Source: CAITSH01 sp945892985 (GTDB lineage Bacteria > Pseudomonadota > Gammaproteobacteria > Burkholderiales > SG8-39). Taken from it: a stretch of 42,733 nucleotides of DNA. The stretch is taken from the NCBI GenBank assembly GCA_945892985.1, contig CAMDDU010000039.1:1-42733 (forward strand). The letters are read 5' to 3'. Each line of letters starts with the position of its first letter. Position 1 is the stretch's first letter. The notes below the pieces were generated by a model. It was given only the letters and a program-made list of their open reading frames with translations. It did not search any database and was not told where the DNA came from. Below, in pieces: positions 8,777 through 17,349 of this stretch. A program made the position numbers and the translations under genes.

Positions 8777-9574
8777 ATGTCACGTATCCAAGGTGTTTTT
8801 TCCGCGCTTGCCGATAAAAAACGTACTGCGCTGATTCCGTTTGTAACCGCCGGAGACCCGGACCCCGCACAGACTGTTGAATTGATGCATGCGCTCGCGG
8901 CAGCGGGCGCTGACGTGATTGAGCTCGGGGTTCCTTTTTCGGATCCCATGGCTGACGGCCCGGTCATACAGCGCGCAAGCGAGCGCGCGCTCAAACACGG
9001 TGTGGGATTGGACCGCGTTCTTGGTTTCGTCGCAGAGTTCCGAAAAACCAATACGCATACGCCGGTTGTGTTGATGGGCTATGCCAATCCAATAGAGGCA
9101 ATGGGTACGAGCATTTTTGCCGAGGCAGCTCAGGCGAGCGGCGTGGATGGCGTGCTGGTTGTGGATTACCCTCCCGAGGAGAGTGTCGAATTTGCACAAC
9201 TGATACGCGGACGGGGAATGGATTTGATATTCCTGCTCGCACCAACGTCTACCGATGAGCGGATCGCCGAGGTCGCCAAGCTTGCGTCCGGCTATATTTA
9301 TTATGTGTCGCTCAAAGGGGTAACTGGTGCCAAGACGCTGGATATAGGTGCCGTTGCGGATAAACTGCCACAAATTCGTAAACACACAAACCTTCCGCTC
9401 GGGGTTGGCTTTGGCATTCGCGACGGAGAAACCGCCAAGGCGGTTTCCATGATCGCCGATGCTGTGGTTATCGGAAGCCGGATTATTGAGCAGATGGAAA
9501 ATGCCCCTGCGGGGGAGCGCGTCAAACTGGCGAGGAGTTTTGTTGCTGGCATACGCAAGGCGCTCGACGCATGA
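8777..9574 (+). CDS. trpA: Tryptophan synthase alpha chain
   Basis: Cleaves indole-3-glycerol phosphate to indole and glyceraldehyde 3-phosphate; indole is channelled to TrpB. A TIM barrel of 265 residues. The signature ELGVPFSDPMADGPVIQ (near 48-64) contains the catalytic glutamate and aspartate. GVTGAKT near 178 is the mobile loop, and GFGIRDGE near 213 binds the phosphate. It starts 14 bases after the methylase gene and overlaps accD by 4 bases. Confidence 0.97.
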   Translation: MSRIQGVFSALADKKRTALIPFVTAGDPDPAQTVELMHALAAAGADVIELGVPFSDPMADGPVIQRASERALKHGVGLDRVLGFVAEFRKTNTHTPVVLMGYANPIEAMGTSIFAEAAQASGVDGVLVVDYPPEESVEFAQLIRGRGMDLIFLLAPTSTDERIAEVAKLASGYIYYVSLKGVTGAKTLDIGAVADKLPQIRKHTNLPLGVGFGIRDGETAKAVSMIADAVVIGSRIIEQMENAPAGERVKLARSFVAGIRKALDA

Positions 9575-10440
9575 GTTGGTTGCAAAAGCTCCTGCCGCCG
9601 AAGATCAACAGATCTGGCACCGGAACGAAAAAAATCGTCCCGGAAGGCCTGTGGAGCAAGTGTCCCTCTTGCAGTGCAGTGCTTTATGCGACTGATCTGG
9701 AGAGCAATTCTAGCGTCTGCCCCAAATGCGCTTACCACAACCGCCTGACCGCGCGCACACGAATTGACATGTTGCTTGATCCTGAGGGGCGGTTCGAAAT
9801 AGGCGCGGAGGTCGAACCTGTGGATACACTTCGGTTCAAAGACAGCAGGAAATATCTGGAGCGGCTCGATGAGGCGCAGTTGGCCACCAGCGAGACCGAT
9901 GCCATGGTGGTCATGCAAGGTGCGATTAAGGCAGTACCGCTTATTGTGGCGGCCTTCGAGTTTGATTTTATGGGGGGCTCCATGGGGTCGGTGGTCGGGG
10001 AGCGATTTGTGCGAGGCGTTCACGCCTGTCTTGATCAGAACCTTCCCCTGGTCTGCGTGGCGGCGAGCGGTGGCGCGCGCATGCAGGAGGGGTTGCTATC
10101 GCTCATGCAGATGGCGAAAACGACCGCTGCGTTGACGCTGCTTTCCAAGCGAAAATTACCTTTCATTTCGCTGCTCACCGACCCGACGATGGGGGGGGTT
10201 TCGGCGAGCTTTGCATTTCTTGGCGATGTTGTCATTGCCGAGCCAAAAGCCCTCATAGGATTTGCCGGACCCCGCGTTATCGAGCAGACCGTTCGCGAAA
10301 AACTGCCCGAAGGTTTTCAGCGTGCGGAATTTCTTCTGGAAAAAGGTGCTGTTGACATGATTGTCGACAGACGCCAGTTGCGCGGCAAGCTGGCCAGCCT
10401 GATTACCTTACTGATGCGCCAGCCGCCTGCCGGTAGTTGA
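9571..10440 (+). CDS. accD: Acetyl-CoA carboxylase carboxyltransferase beta subunit
   Basis: With AccA, forms the carboxyltransferase that makes malonyl-CoA for fatty acid synthesis. It has 289 residues, normal for AccD. A four-cysteine zinc ribbon is visible (C31, C34, C50, C53), followed by the crotonase-like carboxyltransferase domain. Typical segments are FEFDFMGGSMGSVVGE near 130 and SGGARMQEG near 165. The ATG overlaps the trpA stop (ATGA), so it is probably translationally coupled to the trp genes. Confidence 0.97.
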   Translation: MSWLQKLLPPKINRSGTGTKKIVPEGLWSKCPSCSAVLYATDLESNSSVCPKCAYHNRLTARTRIDMLLDPEGRFEIGAEVEPVDTLRFKDSRKYLERLDEAQLATSETDAMVVMQGAIKAVPLIVAAFEFDFMGGSMGSVVGERFVRGVHACLDQNLPLVCVAASGGARMQEGLLSLMQMAKTTAALTLLSKRKLPFISLLTDPTMGGVSASFAFLGDVVIAEPKALIGFAGPRVIEQTVREKLPEGFQRAEFLLEKGAVDMIVDRRQLRGKLASLITLLMRQPPAGS

Positions 10441-10542
10441 GTGGAGTCGCCAAAGCTCTTTTGCAAGCCTGCAATGATTGGCACCCACGCGTCTATGGTC
10501 CGCCCGACAGTAGCTGCCTATAGCTGAAATGGAAGATTAAAA

Positions 10543-11811
10543 ATGCAGTTAAATCTCCAGGGCTGGCTAAGTTACATCGAGCGACTTCACCCTAAGGCGG
10601 TCGATCTGGGCCTTGAACGTGTTGCAGAGGTACGTAACCGGCTTGCGGCCAGCGTGCACTGCCCGGTGATCGTCGTGGGCGGAACCAATGGCAAGGGGTC
10701 GACTTGTGCAATGCTGGAGGCGATTTTGACGGCCGCCGGTTACCGCACCGGCGTATTCACCTCTCCCCACCTACTTCGGTATAACGAGCGGGTGCGCATC
10801 AACGGACGTGATGCCGAGGATGCTCTCTTGGTGGAGGCTTTTTCGAATGTGGAGTCGGTGAGGGGAAATGTCGCTCTGACCTATTTTGAATTTTCCACGC
10901 TGGCTGCATGGGATTTGTTTTGTCGTAGCAAGCTCGATGTGCTGATCCTGGAGGTCGGATTGGGCGGTCGTCTTGATGCCGTTAATTTATTTGACGCCGA
11001 TTGCACGATTCTTACCAGTGTCGATCTTGATCATATGGACTGGCTGGGCGATACGCGCGAGAAAATTGGGTGGGAGAAGGCGCACATTTTCCGTCCGGGT
11101 CGGCCGGCAATTTGCGCAGACCCAAGGCCTCCCCAAAGTGTTCTCGACTATGCTTCCCGGATAGGTGCAGATTTGCAGCTAATTGAGAAAGATTTTGGAT
11201 ACCAGGGCGACCGGCAGCAATGGGGTTACTGGGGGCGTGGCGGCAAGCGGGCAGGGCTTGCATACCCTGCCTTAAGGGGAGCCAACCAATTGTTGAATGC
11301 GAGTGCCGTACTTTCGGCGCTGGAGGTGTTGCGTGAGCGCATTCCGGTGGGAATGCACGATGTGCGCAAAGGCCTGTCCCTTGTGGAGTTGCCGGGCCGG
11401 TTTCAGGTATTGCCCGGGAAGCCGGTCATTGTTCTTGACGTGGCTCACAACCCGCACGCTGGCGCGGTACTCGCGGAAAATCTGTCCAACATGGGCTTTG
11501 CACCCAACACAATCGCGGTATTCGGCATGTTGCAGGACAAGGATATCGCGGGCGTTGTGCGTAAAGTAGCGGCGCGCATAGACCGCTGGCATCTTGCGAC
11601 GCTCGGCTCGCCTCGTGGCACCAGGGCGTGCGATCTTGCAAAAATACTGACAGTGGCAGAGGTCAGGGCGCCTATTCTTGAGTTCGAATCGCCGCGCGAG
11701 GCTTATTTGGCTGCGTTGGATGTGGCAGGCGAAAATGATAGAATTGTCGTGTTCGGATCTTTCCTTACTGTTTCTGAGGTACTGGCCGCTCGCGCGACCC
11801 AAACTAGCTGA
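10543..11811 (+). CDS. folC: Bifunctional folylpolyglutamate/dihydrofolate synthase
   Basis: ATP-dependent ligase of the Mur ligase superfamily that adds glutamate to folates and dihydropteroate. It has 422 residues. The P-loop GGTNGKGST (46-54, K51) is clear. LEVGLGGRLDAVN near 135 and LDVAHNPHA near 302 are FolC signatures. It follows accD after about 100 bases that contain no recognisable gene. It is followed after 4 bases by the SPOR-domain gene. Confidence 0.96.
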   Translation: MQLNLQGWLSYIERLHPKAVDLGLERVAEVRNRLAASVHCPVIVVGGTNGKGSTCAMLEAILTAAGYRTGVFTSPHLLRYNERVRINGRDAEDALLVEAFSNVESVRGNVALTYFEFSTLAAWDLFCRSKLDVLILEVGLGGRLDAVNLFDADCTILTSVDLDHMDWLGDTREKIGWEKAHIFRPGRPAICADPRPPQSVLDYASRIGADLQLIEKDFGYQGDRQQWGYWGRGGKRAGLAYPALRGANQLLNASAVLSALEVLRERIPVGMHDVRKGLSLVELPGRFQVLPGKPVIVLDVAHNPHAGAVLAENLSNMGFAPNTIAVFGMLQDKDIAGVVRKVAARIDRWHLATLGSPRGTRACDLAKILTVAEVRAPILEFESPREAYLAALDVAGENDRIVVFGSFLTVSEVLAARATQTS

Positions 11812-11815
11812 TCTC

Positions 11816-12472
11816 ATGTCCGAAAATCCAGACGCGCTCCTGCTAAAAAAACGTGCACGCCGTCGCTTAATCGGGGTCGTGGCGTTGGTGTTGTTCATCG
11901 TCATTGTTTTGCCTATGGTGCTGGACAAGGAGCCCAAGCCGTTGCAAAACGAGCTGTCGGTCCAGATTCCACGTCAGGACTCGGGAGGTTTCAAGACACG
12001 CGTGCTTCCGCAAACGGCAGTGTCTGAAAAGGTAGACTCCACTGAGCCAGTCAAAACGGAGTCTCTCCCGTCGGAGGTGACGGGGAAGAAGTCGGAGTCG
12101 CCCGCGCAGAAGCTCGCGCCCGCCAAAAAAACAGAAACGGTGCCCGCGATTGAGCTGTCCCCCAAAGCCGATGTCAAAGCATCCCCCGCGATGGCCAAGC
12201 CCGGCGCTGATGCACAAGCTGCGCAGGCCCTGCTTAACGACGAGGTTTGGGGGGTTCCCCTAGGTACCTTTTCCAATCCAGGCAACGTCAAGCAACTCCA
12301 ATCCAAGCTGGAGGCTGTCGGCGTAAAGTCAGTTACTGAGGTGCTGAAAACTAAGGACGGCGAAAAAATTCGCGTGCTGGGCGGTCCGTTCAAAAACAAG
12401 TCGGATGCTGAAAAGGCGCGTGAAACTCTCAAGGCTGCCGGACTCGATGTGGGGGCAGTGACAGTCCGATGA
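11816..12472 (+). CDS. dedD: SPOR-domain inner-membrane protein (DedD-like)
   Basis: 218-residue bitopic membrane protein. A basic cytoplasmic N-terminus (KKRARRR) precedes one membrane span (about 20-37) and a Lys/Pro/Ser-rich periplasmic linker. A C-terminal SPOR domain follows (about 141-218, with VPLGTFSN and RVLGGPFKNKSDAEKA). SPOR domains bind denuded peptidoglycan at the septum. The frame is open further upstream, but ATG 11816 is chosen: it lies 4 bases after the folC stop and gives the expected short cytoplasmic tail. It overlaps cvpA by 4 bases. Confidence 0.88.
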   Translation: MSENPDALLLKKRARRRLIGVVALVLFIVIVLPMVLDKEPKPLQNELSVQIPRQDSGGFKTRVLPQTAVSEKVDSTEPVKTESLPSEVTGKKSESPAQKLAPAKKTETVPAIELSPKADVKASPAMAKPGADAQAAQALLNDEVWGVPLGTFSNPGNVKQLQSKLEAVGVKSVTEVLKTKDGEKIRVLGGPFKNKSDAEKARETLKAAGLDVGAVTVR

Positions 12473-12960
12473 CATGGTTTGATTACGCTGTGCTCGGTGT
12501 GATCGGGCTTTCGATGTTGATCGGGATATTTCGCGGTCTGATAAAAGAAATGATTGCTTTGGCCGGATGGATATTGGCTGCGATGGCTGCGTCCATGTTT
12601 GCGTCACAGGTCGCAGAATGGGTGCCGGAAGCTGTGAGTACTCCTGTGGTGCGCGTAGCAATGGCATTCGTGATAGTGTTTCTCGCAGTGCTGCTGCTTT
12701 CCGCGTTGGCGGGCTGGATTTGCTCAATGTTAATCAAAGCAGCAGGGCTGGGTTTCGCAGACCGGGTTTTGGGAGCCATGTTTGGATTTGCGAGGGGAGC
12801 GATTGTCGTCCTTGTCGTTGTGATGTTAGGGGGCTTGACGATGCTACCCAAGGATCCCATCTGGCGGCAGGCAATTTTGAGTGGCCCTCTGGAAACGGCG
12901 GTGGTTGCAGCGAAGCCGCTGTTGCCCGAGGAACTGGCTCAGCGGGTGAAATTCGATTGA
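12469..12960 (+). CDS. cvpA: CvpA family membrane protein
   Basis: 163-residue integral membrane protein of the CvpA family, named for its role in colicin V production. The molecular function is unsettled. It opens with TWFDYAVLGVIGLSMLIG, the typical CvpA start, and has about four hydrophobic segments (about 5-22, 27-46, 60-82, 101-122). It overlaps dedD by 4 bases and precedes purF, the common arrangement in proteobacteria. Confidence 0.92.
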   Translation: MTWFDYAVLGVIGLSMLIGIFRGLIKEMIALAGWILAAMAASMFASQVAEWVPEAVSTPVVRVAMAFVIVFLAVLLLSALAGWICSMLIKAAGLGFADRVLGAMFGFARGAIVVLVVVMLGGLTMLPKDPIWRQAILSGPLETAVVAAKPLLPEELAQRVKFD

Positions 12961-13123
12961 TTGATTTACGTGCACGTGCCGATAGAGCTGCGGACCGGGT
13001 GGGTTGGGTATTTGGAATAACGAATGTAAGCCGAGATGTTCGGCCATGCGCTCCCGGAAACGCAGTTTGCCCCATGGGTAAGCCGGTTTCAGTATGTTTT
13101 TACCAGTAGAGAGGCTGTAGTCC

Positions 13124-14638
13124 ATGTGCGGAATTCTGGGAGTGGTGTCAAAGACGCCGGTAAACCAGCTCTTGTATGACGGGTTGCTACTCTTGCAGCA
13201 TCGCGGTCAAGACGCTGCAGGCATCGTGACCAGTGAATCAAAGACCTTTCATATGCACAAGGGGTCCGGCTATGTGCGTGACGTGTTTCGTACCCGGGAC
13301 ATGCGCTCGCTTCCGGGAAATATGGGCATTGCGCATTGCCGCTATCCAACGGCAGGTTCTGCCTCTAACGCGGCGGAGGCGCAGCCTTTCTACGTTAATT
13401 CGCCATTCGGTATTGTGCTTGCCCACAACGGGAATCTGACAAATGCGGATGCGCTAAAGCAGGAAATGTTCAGGCAGGATCTCCGGCACATTAATACCAA
13501 TTCCGACTCGGAGGTGCTACTCAATGTTCTGGCGCACGAATTGGAAATGTGTTCAAAGGGGTTCCGCCTCGACCCGGAGACAATTTTCAATGCTGTGACC
13601 AATGTATATCTTCGTTGCCGCGGTGCTTATGCGGTGGTGGCGATGATATCCGGACATGGATTGCTTGCTTTCCGCGATCCCTACGGGATCCGCCCGCTCA
13701 TTATCGGACGCAATCGCACCGAGTCCGGCGATGAGTATTTGCTCGCATCCGAGAGTGTCGCACTGGACGCCTTGGGGTTTGAAACAGTGCGCGATGTGCT
13801 GCCCGGCGAGGCAATTTTCATCGACGAGCAATCGCGTCTATTCAGTTTTCAGTGCGTCAAGAGCAAGGTGCTTAGCCCGTGTATTTTTGAATATGTTTAT
13901 CTCGCACGTCCTGATTCACTGATGGACGGCGTTTCTGTTTATGAGTCCCGCTTGCACATGGGGGAACATCTTGCCGAAAAAATCCGCAGAACAATGCCGG
14001 ATCATGATATCGACGTAGTCATCCCGGTGCCCGATTCGAGTCGACCAAGCGCATTGCAACTGGCCAAGGGGCTTGGCATTTCGTACCGTGAAGGATTCGT
14101 GAAAAACCGCTATATCGGCCGTACCTTCATCATGCCGGGAAAAACCATCCGTAGGAAATCTGTTCGGCAAAAATTAAATGCCATCGATATGGAGTTCAAG
14201 GGAAAAAACGTGCTTATCGTCGATGATTCGATTGTTCGTGGCACGACGAGCCGGGAGATTGTGATGATGGCGCGCGAGGCGGGCGCGAGCAAGGTTTACT
14301 TCGCGTCTGCGGCGCCACCAGTGCGCTTCCCCAATGTCTATGGCATTGATATGCCTACGCGCCAGGAGTTGATCGCCACCGGCCGCTCAGAGGAAGAAAT
14401 CGCGAGGGAGATCGGAGCGGATGCGGTGATCTATCAGGATCTCGATGCGCTGATTGCATCTGTGCGTGAGGCCAATCCACACTTGACCCAATTTGAAACA
14501 TCGTGTTTTGACGGCAAATATATCACCGGTGATATTACGACTGAGTATCTCCGGTCCGTGGAGTCGCAGCGTAACGGGGCGCGGGGAGATGGCAATGACG
14601 AGTCTGAGCCAAATCAACTGGACCTTAACCTGGCCTAG
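13124..14638 (+). CDS. purF: Amidophosphoribosyltransferase
   Basis: First committed step of purine synthesis: transfers glutamine amide nitrogen to PRPP to make phosphoribosylamine. It has 504 residues. The N-terminus MCGILGVV gives Cys2 as the glutaminase nucleophile once Met is removed. LLQHRGQDAAGI near 24 and GIAHCRYPTAG near 68 are class II glutamine amidotransferase signatures. VLIVDDSIVRGTTSREI near 364-380 is the PRPP-binding loop. The 163 bases between cvpA and purF contain no gene I can support, and I saw no clear PurR-type palindrome. Confidence 0.97.
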   Translation: MCGILGVVSKTPVNQLLYDGLLLLQHRGQDAAGIVTSESKTFHMHKGSGYVRDVFRTRDMRSLPGNMGIAHCRYPTAGSASNAAEAQPFYVNSPFGIVLAHNGNLTNADALKQEMFRQDLRHINTNSDSEVLLNVLAHELEMCSKGFRLDPETIFNAVTNVYLRCRGAYAVVAMISGHGLLAFRDPYGIRPLIIGRNRTESGDEYLLASESVALDALGFETVRDVLPGEAIFIDEQSRLFSFQCVKSKVLSPCIFEYVYLARPDSLMDGVSVYESRLHMGEHLAEKIRRTMPDHDIDVVIPVPDSSRPSALQLAKGLGISYREGFVKNRYIGRTFIMPGKTIRRKSVRQKLNAIDMEFKGKNVLIVDDSIVRGTTSREIVMMAREAGASKVYFASAAPPVRFPNVYGIDMPTRQELIATGRSEEEIAREIGADAVIYQDLDALIASVREANPHLTQFETSCFDGKYITGDITTEYLRSVESQRNGARGDGNDESEPNQLDLNLA

Positions 14639-14666
14639 CAAGGCGTACCAAAGACCGCGGGCAAAG

Positions 14667-14695
14667 TTGGCCGCCAGATGACGGTTGTGTATTTT
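14667..14695 (+). promoter_or_regulatory. Candidate sigma-70 promoter for metZ
   Basis: TTGGCC (14667-14672) and TATTTT (14690-14695) are separated by 17 bases. The predicted start of transcription, about 14702, coincides with the first bases of the SAM-II aptamer, which supports this choice. Confidence 0.4.
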
Positions 14696-14700
14696 CTGGA

Positions 14701-14757
14701 TCGCGCCGATTTGATATACAGCTTGCGGGCGCGTAATAAATACGGCTAAAGCAAGGG
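14701..14757 (+). ncRNA. SAM-II riboswitch upstream of metZ
   Basis: The segment matches the SAM-II aptamer as I remember it. It starts TCGCGC, has the GATTT element (14708-14712), then GCGCGT-ATAAAT (14729-14741), GCTAAA (14745-14750) and AAGGG (14753-14757). Stem P1 pairs CGCGCC (14702-14707) with GGCGCG (14728-14733). The H-type pseudoknot pairs CTTGC (14722-14726) with GCAAG (14751-14755). SAM-II aptamers lie before methionine genes such as metA and metZ and lower expression when SAM is high. The position 53 bases before metZ fits. Structure and position are seen; SAM binding is inferred. Confidence 0.85.
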
Positions 14758-14760
14758 CGC

Positions 14761-14798
14761 CCCGTCCTGGCTGGATGCCACGACGGGTTTAATTATTT
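14761..14798 (+). promoter_or_regulatory. Hairpin between SAM-II aptamer and metZ (possible expression platform)
   Basis: CCCGTC (14761-14766) pairs with GACGGG (14782-14787), extended inside by TGG/CCA. TTTAATTATTT follows. GGGCG of aptamer stem P1 (14727-14731) can instead pair with CGCCC (14758-14762), which includes the first two bases of this hairpin. Aptamer and hairpin formation could therefore be linked. The T-tract is weak, so termination is uncertain. The metZ ribosome binding site AAGG (14800-14803) lies just after. Confidence 0.45.
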
Positions 14799-14809
14799 CA
14801 AGGCTCATC

Positions 14810-15982
14810 ATGTCTGAAAACTTCGATCGGGAAACGCTCGCGGTACGGGCTGGGATAGCACGCAGCCAGTTCAACGAGCACTCCGAGGCGCTGTTCCTCA
14901 CCTCGAGTTATGTGTTTGAAAATGCAGCACAGGCGGCGGCCCGGTTTAGCGGGGTGGAGCAGGGGAACATTTACTCGCGATTCACAAACCCAACGGTCAC
15001 TGTTTTCCAGGACAGGCTGGCGGCGCTTGAGGGGGCGGAGGCTTGCATAGCCACTGCCAGCGGAATGTCGGCGATACTGGTTTGCGCGATGACCGTTCTC
15101 AAGGCGGGAGATCACGTGATCGCATCGCACAGCCTGTTTGGCTCAACCGTGCAATTGTTCGCCAACCAGATGTCTCGGTTCGGTGTGGTAACGACATTTG
15201 TTGATCTGACCAAGCCAGAGCAATGGCAGGCTGCCGTTCGGCCAGAGACACGCATGCTCTTTATTGAATCACCGTCCAACCCGCTCACAGAGGTGGCCGA
15301 TATCGCCGCCTTAGCCGGCATTGCCCACCGTGCGAGTGCTGTATTGGTGGTGGACAATTGTTTTTGCAGCCCGGCGTTGCAGCGCCCTATTGAGCTTGGC
15401 GCCGATATCATCATTCACTCTGCCACTAAATATTTGGATGGCCAAGGCAGGGTATTGGGAGGTGCGATTGTGGCCGACCGCAAGTACATTGACGAGAAGG
15501 TCTTGCCTTTTATGCGCAACGCGGGACCGGCACTCAGCGCGTTCAATGCCTGGATTCTGCTCAAGGGAATGGAAACGCTGCATATCAGGATGGAGGCGCA
15601 GTCCTCCAGCGCCCTGGAGTTGGCGCGATGGCTGGAGCAGCATCCCGGCATTGACCGGGTTTATTACCCAGGGCTTGCGTCACATCCACAGCACGCCCTT
15701 GCGATGAAGCAGCAACGTTTGGGAGGTGCGGTTGTTGCATTTGACGTCAAGGGTGGCAAAGACGGTGCCTGGCGCGTTGTTGATTCGACCCGCATGATTT
15801 CCATTACGGCCAATCTGGGCGATACAAAGACCACGATCACGCACCCGGCAACAACCACCCATGGCCGGATCAACCAAGCGGCAAGGGTCGCGGCGGGAAT
15901 TGGCGATGGCTTGTTACGGGTCGCCGTTGGTCTTGAGTCGGTGAAGGATTTACGCGAGGATCTTGCACGCGGCCTGGCCTAG
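14810..15982 (+). CDS. metZ: O-succinylhomoserine sulfhydrylase
   Basis: PLP enzyme of the Cys/Met metabolism family that makes homocysteine directly from O-succinylhomoserine and sulfide. It has 390 residues. The PLP lysine is in HSATKYLDGQGRVLGG (about K207). SRFTNPTV near 58 and the TASGMSAI segment near 82 are family signatures. The N-terminus (FDRETLAVRAGI) and the purF-adjacent position favour MetZ over MetB or MetC. A SAM-II riboswitch sits in its leader, so synthesis is probably repressed by SAM. Its homoserine precursor derives from the Asd product encoded at the left of the window. Confidence 0.93.
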   Translation: MSENFDRETLAVRAGIARSQFNEHSEALFLTSSYVFENAAQAAARFSGVEQGNIYSRFTNPTVTVFQDRLAALEGAEACIATASGMSAILVCAMTVLKAGDHVIASHSLFGSTVQLFANQMSRFGVVTTFVDLTKPEQWQAAVRPETRMLFIESPSNPLTEVADIAALAGIAHRASAVLVVDNCFCSPALQRPIELGADIIIHSATKYLDGQGRVLGGAIVADRKYIDEKVLPFMRNAGPALSAFNAWILLKGMETLHIRMEAQSSSALELARWLEQHPGIDRVYYPGLASHPQHALAMKQQRLGGAVVAFDVKGGKDGAWRVVDSTRMISITANLGDTKTTITHPATTTHGRINQAARVAAGIGDGLLRVAVGLESVKDLREDLARGLA

Positions 15983-16020
15983 GGTAGGGGCAATTCTGCG
16001 GGAATGTAGGGGCGAAATGG

Positions 16021-16051
16021 CTGGAAAGTCGCGAGAGACGGCACTTTCCAG
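16021..16051. terminator. Hairpin between convergent metZ and lpxH
   Basis: CTGGAAAGT (16021-16029) pairs perfectly with ACTTTCCAG (16043-16051). It lies in the 100-base gap between convergent genes, so it may stop transcription from both sides. No T-tract follows, so it is not a canonical terminator. Confidence 0.4.
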
Positions 16052-16082
16052 GCATCCTTGCCCCTTGTTCGAACCGGACGGG

Positions 16083-16805
16083 TTAAACCGTCTCCTCCCG
16101 GCAACCCTGTTCATCACAAATGAGCACTGCACCCTGTTGGCACCAGTCTGCGAGTACCCATCGCTCGCAGAGGTGCCCGTCTACAACATGTTCGTGCCTG
16201 GCCGGACGATGGGTGTGACCGTGTATGAGACGTGGATAGCCCAGGCCACGTAATAGCGCTTCGACGGTGTCTGTGCGGACATCCATGATCAGGTCAGTTT
16301 TAGATCGTTTCTCTTCCTCGCTCTGACGGCGCAGCCCACTGATAATGGCCTTTCGTTCCTTGATTGGTTTGGACAGAAAATCGGCAGCCCAAGACGCAGA
16401 GCGAATTTTTTCGCGGAAAATCATGTATTCGTGATCATCGGTGCAGAGCGTATCTCCATGCAGCAGCACGGTCGGTGTGCCGAATAGGGTGATGTGGATT
16501 AGGTCTGGAAGCATCGTCAGGCCGGAGCGTCGGGAAAACTCCTCGCCGGCCAGGAAATCGCGATTGCCATGCATGAAATTTACCGGAACACCGGAAGCTC
16601 GAAGTTCAGCGAGGGCAGTAATTACGGTCTTGTTTAAAGGGGCATCGCAATCGTCATCGCCAGCCCAGTAATCGAACAGGTCGCCAAGTATGTAAAGGGC
16701 TGAGGCGTGCGAGGCCCGTCCATTAAGGAAATGGAAAAATAAGTCGTTTATATCCGGCCTGCTCTCCGAGAGGTGCAGGTCGGAGATGAACATGGCCGGT
16801 TTCAT
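16083..16805 (-). CDS. lpxH: UDP-2,3-diacylglucosamine diphosphatase
   Basis: Peripheral membrane metallophosphoesterase that hydrolyses UDP-2,3-diacylglucosamine to lipid X in lipid A synthesis. Its presence indicates a Gram-negative outer membrane. It has 240 residues. The metal-binding motifs are in order: ISDLHL (about 7-12), GDLFDYW (about 41-47), GNRDFL (about 80-85), HGDTLC (about 115-120) and HGHTHRP near the C-terminus. It is the last gene of the minus-strand operon, 3 bases after the ppiB stop. Confidence 0.95.
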   Translation of the reverse strand: MKPAMFISDLHLSESRPDINDLFFHFLNGRASHASALYILGDLFDYWAGDDDCDAPLNKTVITALAELRASGVPVNFMHGNRDFLAGEEFSRRSGLTMLPDLIHITLFGTPTVLLHGDTLCTDDHEYMIFREKIRSASWAADFLSKPIKERKAIISGLRRQSEEEKRSKTDLIMDVRTDTVEALLRGLGYPRLIHGHTHRPARHEHVVDGHLCERWVLADWCQQGAVLICDEQGCREETV

Positions 16806-16808
16806 GGA

Positions 16809-17303
16809 TCAAGCCGTGACTTCGGCCCGCGCAATGATAACGTCCTCGACCGGCACATCCTGATGAAATCCGCTTGAGCCGGTTTCCACATCCTTGATCT
16901 TGTCGACGACATCCTGTCCGGCGATAACTTTGCCAAAGACGCAATATCCCCACCCCTGCCCGCTGGGCTCTGTGTGATTGAGGAAAGTGTTGTCCTTGAT
17001 ATTGATGAAAAACTGCGCTGTCGCTGAATGCGGATCAGATGTGCGTGCCATCGCGACCGTATAGTGATCGTTCTTGAGTCCGTTGGCCGCTTCATTCTTG
17101 ATGGGGGCTTTGGTCGGTTTTTGTTTCATGCCCGGCTCGAATCCGCCGCCCTGAATCATGAAACCGTCAATCACGCGATGAAATACCGTATTGTCGTAAT
17201 GGCCGCTTTCGACGTGTTCAAGGAAGTTCTTGACTGTTTCAGGGGCTTTTTCTACGTCAAGTTCAAGTGTGATGATGCCGTGGTTCGTGTGCAGATTGAC
17301 CAT
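16809..17303 (-). CDS. ppiB: Cytoplasmic peptidyl-prolyl cis-trans isomerase (cyclophilin B type)
   Basis: Cyclophilin that isomerises X-Pro bonds. It has 164 residues and no signal peptide, so cytosolic. TVFHRVIDGFMIQGGG (about 39-54) contains the catalytic arginine, and ATAQFFIN (about 93-100) and GYCVFGKV follow as in PpiB. The adjacent ppiA gene encodes a clear paralogue with a signal peptide, so the pair probably arose by tandem duplication and serves two compartments. Confidence 0.95.
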   Translation of the reverse strand: MVNLHTNHGIITLELDVEKAPETVKNFLEHVESGHYDNTVFHRVIDGFMIQGGGFEPGMKQKPTKAPIKNEAANGLKNDHYTVAMARTSDPHSATAQFFINIKDNTFLNHTEPSGQGWGYCVFGKVIAGQDVVDKIKDVETGSSGFHQDVPVEDVIIARAEVTA

Positions 17304-17349
17304 AGTGTTTTCGATTTTAAAAGATTAAAAATAGTTCCAAGGCGGCTTT

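Noticed and set aside
9301..10023. Long minus-strand frame opposite trpA/accD (240 codons)
   Set aside because: Shadow of two certain genes, without ribosome binding site or recognisable protein features.
12961..13123. Small gene between cvpA and purF
   Set aside because: Open frames here overlap both neighbours and show no ribosome binding site or known features.
14711..14739. TTGATA-17-TAATAA as a metZ promoter
   Set aside because: It matches sigma-70 well but lies inside the SAM-II aptamer; using it would remove the 5' half of the riboswitch.
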